DNA of 28,532 nt from JBAZYZ01 sp041659085 (lineage in GTDB: Bacteria > Patescibacteriota > Minisyncoccia > Phycocordibacterales > VMEP01): positions 1 through 28,532 of the forward strand of contig JBAZYZ010000009.1 of NCBI GenBank assembly GCA_041659085.1, read 5' to 3'. How positions within the stretch are numbered: position 1 is the stretch's first letter; every line of letters begins with the position of its first letter. The position numbers were made by a program, and so were the translations under genes. A model generated the notes under the pieces. The model worked only from the letters and a program-made list of their open reading frames with translations, ran no database searches and had not been told where the DNA came from. This document shows, one piece after another, positions 27,060 to 28,532 of this stretch.

Positions 27060-27676
27060 AGGGGATTATGGCTTGAATATTTCTGATACTGTTTGTCGTC
27101 ATTCTTCATGTGTTTGAGAATCAAATTTCTGATGAATTCCGATTTATTGAGCTTGTGGGTAAAACTTGCCCAATTTAGGTAATTCTCAATTTCTTTCGTA
27201 AGGACGATGTTAAATTTGACGACTGGTCTGCCGCCGTTGTTGTTCAGGAAATCGTTGAGTATGTCAGCCAGGTTTGAATCATCGTACTCGGCTACCTTTA
27301 GCAATGGTGAAGTGATGCCTGTTAGGAAAGAATTTTTGGATTTTCCTTGTTTTTTGCTTGCGGTTTTTCTTTGAATCAGAAAAAGAGTGGGTTTGTTTTT
27401 TGAGAGGGCGAGTGTTACTTGGTGTCCAACGCTGAAACTTGCTACTGTTCCCTCAATAATCATCACGTCGGAAGCGAGTATGGAACCAACAACCTTATTA
27501 TAAACTTCTTCGCGGTCCAGAGTGCTAAAGTTGTTTTTCTCGACGATTTGTATGGCCTCTTCCAGCCAGTCACGAGTAATGGCGTGCCCCAATTCCTTTA
27601 TAAGCCCGCAGATCTTGCGGTAGGTGTTTTTGCGGCTTTTAAGTTCGGATGTCGAACAGGCGAAACATACTTTCAT
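27056..27676 (-). CDS. Nucleoside 2-deoxyribosyltransferase-like protein with C-terminal RHH-like segment
   Basis: Residues 1-145 resemble the DNPH1/Rcl/MilB branch of the nucleoside 2-deoxyribosyltransferase superfamily, which cleaves or transfers the N-glycosidic bond of (deoxy)nucleotides: MKVCFACSTS, REEVYNKVVGSILASDVMII, E75GTVAS and FSVGHQVTLALSKNKPTLFLI. In active members the motif is S-x-G-V-G-x-E with Glu as nucleophile; here the equivalent is Ser80...Gln86, so the enzyme may be inactive and serve as a sensor. Residues about 152-190 (VKFNIVLTKEIENYLNWA, then LNKSEFIRNLILKHM) look like a ribbon-helix-helix DNA-binding unit. It is the first gene of a minus-strand operon, divergent from the HD gene, with a -10 box 8 nt before the ATG. 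Autoregulation of the divergent promoter is a plausible inference. Confidence 0.75.
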   Translation of the reverse strand: MKVCFACSTSELKSRKNTYRKICGLIKELGHAITRDWLEEAIQIVEKNNFSTLDREEVYNKVVGSILASDVMIIEGTVASFSVGHQVTLALSKNKPTLFLIQRKTASKKQGKSKNSFLTGITSPLLKVAEYDDSNLADILNDFLNNNGGRPVVKFNIVLTKEIENYLNWASFTHKLNKSEFIRNLILKHMKNDDKQYQKYSSHNPL

Positions 27677-27684
27677 ATAAGATA

Positions 27685-27713
27685 TCTATACCATGTTTAT
27701 CCACAGTAAGCAA
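27685..27713 (-). promoter_or_regulatory. Promoter of the deoxyribosyltransferase-like operon
   Basis: On the minus strand TTGCTT (27708-27713), a 17-nt spacer and TATAGA (27685-27690) with TG one base before it. The -10 ends 8 nt before the ATG, so the mRNA would be leaderless. A perfect DnaA-box sequence TTATCCACA (27697-27705) lies in the spacer. Confidence 0.6.
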
Positions 27714-27715
27714 TG

Positions 27716-27747
27716 TTGCATGTGTATGGAAGTATGTATACTATACA
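27716..27747 (+). promoter_or_regulatory. Promoter and palindrome upstream of the HD gene
   Basis: TTGCAT (27716-27721) and TATACT (27737-27742) are 15 nt apart. The -10 is inside the palindrome TGTATACTATACA (27735-27747), itself inside a wider GTGTAT...ATACAC inverted repeat. The -10 ends 9 nt before the ATG at 27752. The palindrome could be bound by an RHH regulator. Confidence 0.45.
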
Positions 27748-27751
27748 CACT

Positions 27752-28396
27752 ATGAGCTTACACGAGACTGCAACAACCACAAAAGCGCGCAAACGTAAGG
27801 GTGCGAATAATCTTGATAAGGTATTGGGGTTTGTCGGGATGACACACAGCTTTAGGGGTGTTGAAAGGGATATTTCGTTACCTAGAGAAAAACGGTTGGA
27901 AAACGACATGGAGCATAGCTATCAGTTGGCGGCTGTTTCCTGGTATATGGCAGAGATTGAAGGTTTTGATTTGGATAAAAATAAAGTAATTAAGTATGCC
28001 CTCATACACGATTTAGTGGAAGTGTATGCCGGCGACACGCCTCTTTATTCAGCAGATGAGGACTTTATTCGGAGTAAAAAAGACAGGGAAAAAAGGGCTG
28101 CTTCAATAATAAAGCGGCAGTTCCCGGAGTTTCCGGAATTGCATAAATTAATACGGGAATATGAAGAAAAGAATGACCCGGAAAGCAGGTTTGTGTACGC
28201 CGTTGATAAACTACTGCCGATACTGTCGATTTATCTGGATAAAGGCCATGCCTGGAAAAATAAGAGTATTTCCATTGAAATGATTATAGATAAAAACTCT
28301 TCAAGAGTATCCCTTGTTCCGGAAATAAAAAAATACTTTGACGCAATGATAGACATGATACGGGAAAGGCCGGAGTATTTTGTTCAAGGAATATAA
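27752..28396 (+). CDS. HD-domain phosphohydrolase, YfbR-like 5'-nucleotidase family
   Basis: YfbR-type HD enzymes remove phosphate from deoxynucleoside 5'-monophosphates. Counting from the ATG at 27752 (214 residues), the family pattern is HSFRGVERDI (His32), NDMEHSYQLA (His55), IHDLVEVYAGDT (His86-Asp87, Glu90, Asp95) and the last metal ligand Asp152 in VDKLLPIL. Upstream in-frame ATGs at 27713 and 27734 lie in the promoter or overlap it, and the added residues (rich in Tyr, Thr and His) match nothing in the family; MSLHET is therefore preferred. The first 20 residues are a basic extension (TTTKARKRKGANN). It is divergent from the deoxyribosyltransferase-like gene and followed six bases later by a Nudix-like gene. 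Confidence 0.87.
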   Translation: MSLHETATTTKARKRKGANNLDKVLGFVGMTHSFRGVERDISLPREKRLENDMEHSYQLAAVSWYMAEIEGFDLDKNKVIKYALIHDLVEVYAGDTPLYSADEDFIRSKKDREKRAASIIKRQFPEFPELHKLIREYEEKNDPESRFVYAVDKLLPILSIYLDKGHAWKNKSISIEMIIDKNSSRVSLVPEIKKYFDAMIDMIRERPEYFVQGI

Positions 28397-28402
28397 ACTG
28401 CC

Positions 28403-28532
28403 ATGAAAACATTCAAAAACGCAATCAGTCATGATGGTCAAAGATGTGATGTTTTCTATTCGCGCGCCGATACGTTTGACGACATTCCGGACGAGCTTAT
28501 ATTAAAAGCTCACGCAGTTTGTTTTTGGAACG
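28403..28532 (+). CDS. Nudix-like protein, 3' truncated by the window edge
   Basis: The frame runs open from the ATG at 28403 to the edge (43 codons). The visible N-terminus contains SRADTFDDIPDELIL and KAHAVCFWN, which aligns with DADSFDDLDYEKCRQAYGVCFYGDN of the complete Nudix gene at 24743. The Nudix box itself would lie beyond the window. It starts six bases after the HD gene stop, so they are probably one operon. Confidence 0.65.
   Translation, partial: MKTFKNAISHDGQRCDVFYSRADTFDDIPDELILKAHAVCFWN

Noticed and set aside
27056..28396. Classical toxin-antitoxin pair
   Set aside because: The RHH-like tail is attached to a nucleotide-binding domain, the partner genes are large metabolic-type enzymes, and the HD gene is divergent rather than coupled.

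Overview
The window looks like a chromosomal segment of a small-genome bacterium, most likely a member of the Patescibacteria/CPR (Parcubacteria-like). This is an inference from several things: an unusually short release factor 2, lineage-restricted secreted proteins with one N-terminal membrane anchor and Ig-like repeats, tRNA genes that mostly lack an encoded CCA, few Shine-Dalgarno sequences, and several genes whose -10 box sits 6-9 nt before the start codon (leaderless mRNAs). RF2 is present and TGA is used as a stop, so the code is standard.

Layout. 1-6.6 kb: envelope and secreted proteins (a 5'-truncated membrane protein, a second anchored protein, a divergent secreted protein with a strong RBS, a TPR protein, and a 691-residue surface protein with three identical 57-bp repeats). 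6.7-9.2 kb: gatC-gatA and a membrane protein with a HEPN-like R-x4-H motif. gatC and the HEPN gene are each preceded by the same type of ~135-nt fold-back element that ends on the start codon. 9.3-11.5 kb: a tRNA cluster (fMet, a CAU tRNA, Asp, Thr-GGU), an orphan ParB-like gene on the minus strand, and tRNA-Thr(CGU). The fMet gene is preceded by two 106-bp tandem units that each begin with a copy of its 5' half. 11.5-16.2 kb: housekeeping genes prfB, ftsE, ftsX, pyrG and a DUF3850/ASCH-like gene, then tRNA-Gln(CUG). 16.2-16.6 kb is non-coding but strongly structured, with direct and inverted copies of the tRNA-Gln 3' end.

16.6-22.8 kb: a metal-efflux locus. A divergent promoter carries a CsoR-type palindrome. 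It is followed by two small membrane proteins (one on each side), a periplasmic adaptor ending in a Met-rich tail, a CusA/CzcA-type RND pump and a small Met-rich anchored protein. Copper or silver is the likeliest substrate. No outer-membrane channel and no regulator gene are in the window.

22.9-28.5 kb: accessory genes. These are an MliC-like lysozyme-inhibitor domain fused to a Kre9/Knh1-like domain, a three-helix membrane protein, a GIY-YIG protein, a Nudix hydrolase, a CYTH-domain protein, and a divergently transcribed nucleotide-handling set. That set comprises a thymidylate-synthase-like domain fused to a SAM methyltransferase, a nucleoside deoxyribosyltransferase-like protein with a C-terminal ribbon-helix-helix segment, a YfbR-like HD phosphohydrolase, and the start of a second Nudix-like gene. 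The pairing of a TS-like enzyme with a deoxyribosyltransferase-fold protein recalls MilA/MilB of mildiomycin biosynthesis. It is the best candidate here for an undescribed nucleotide-modifying or nucleotide-sensing system.
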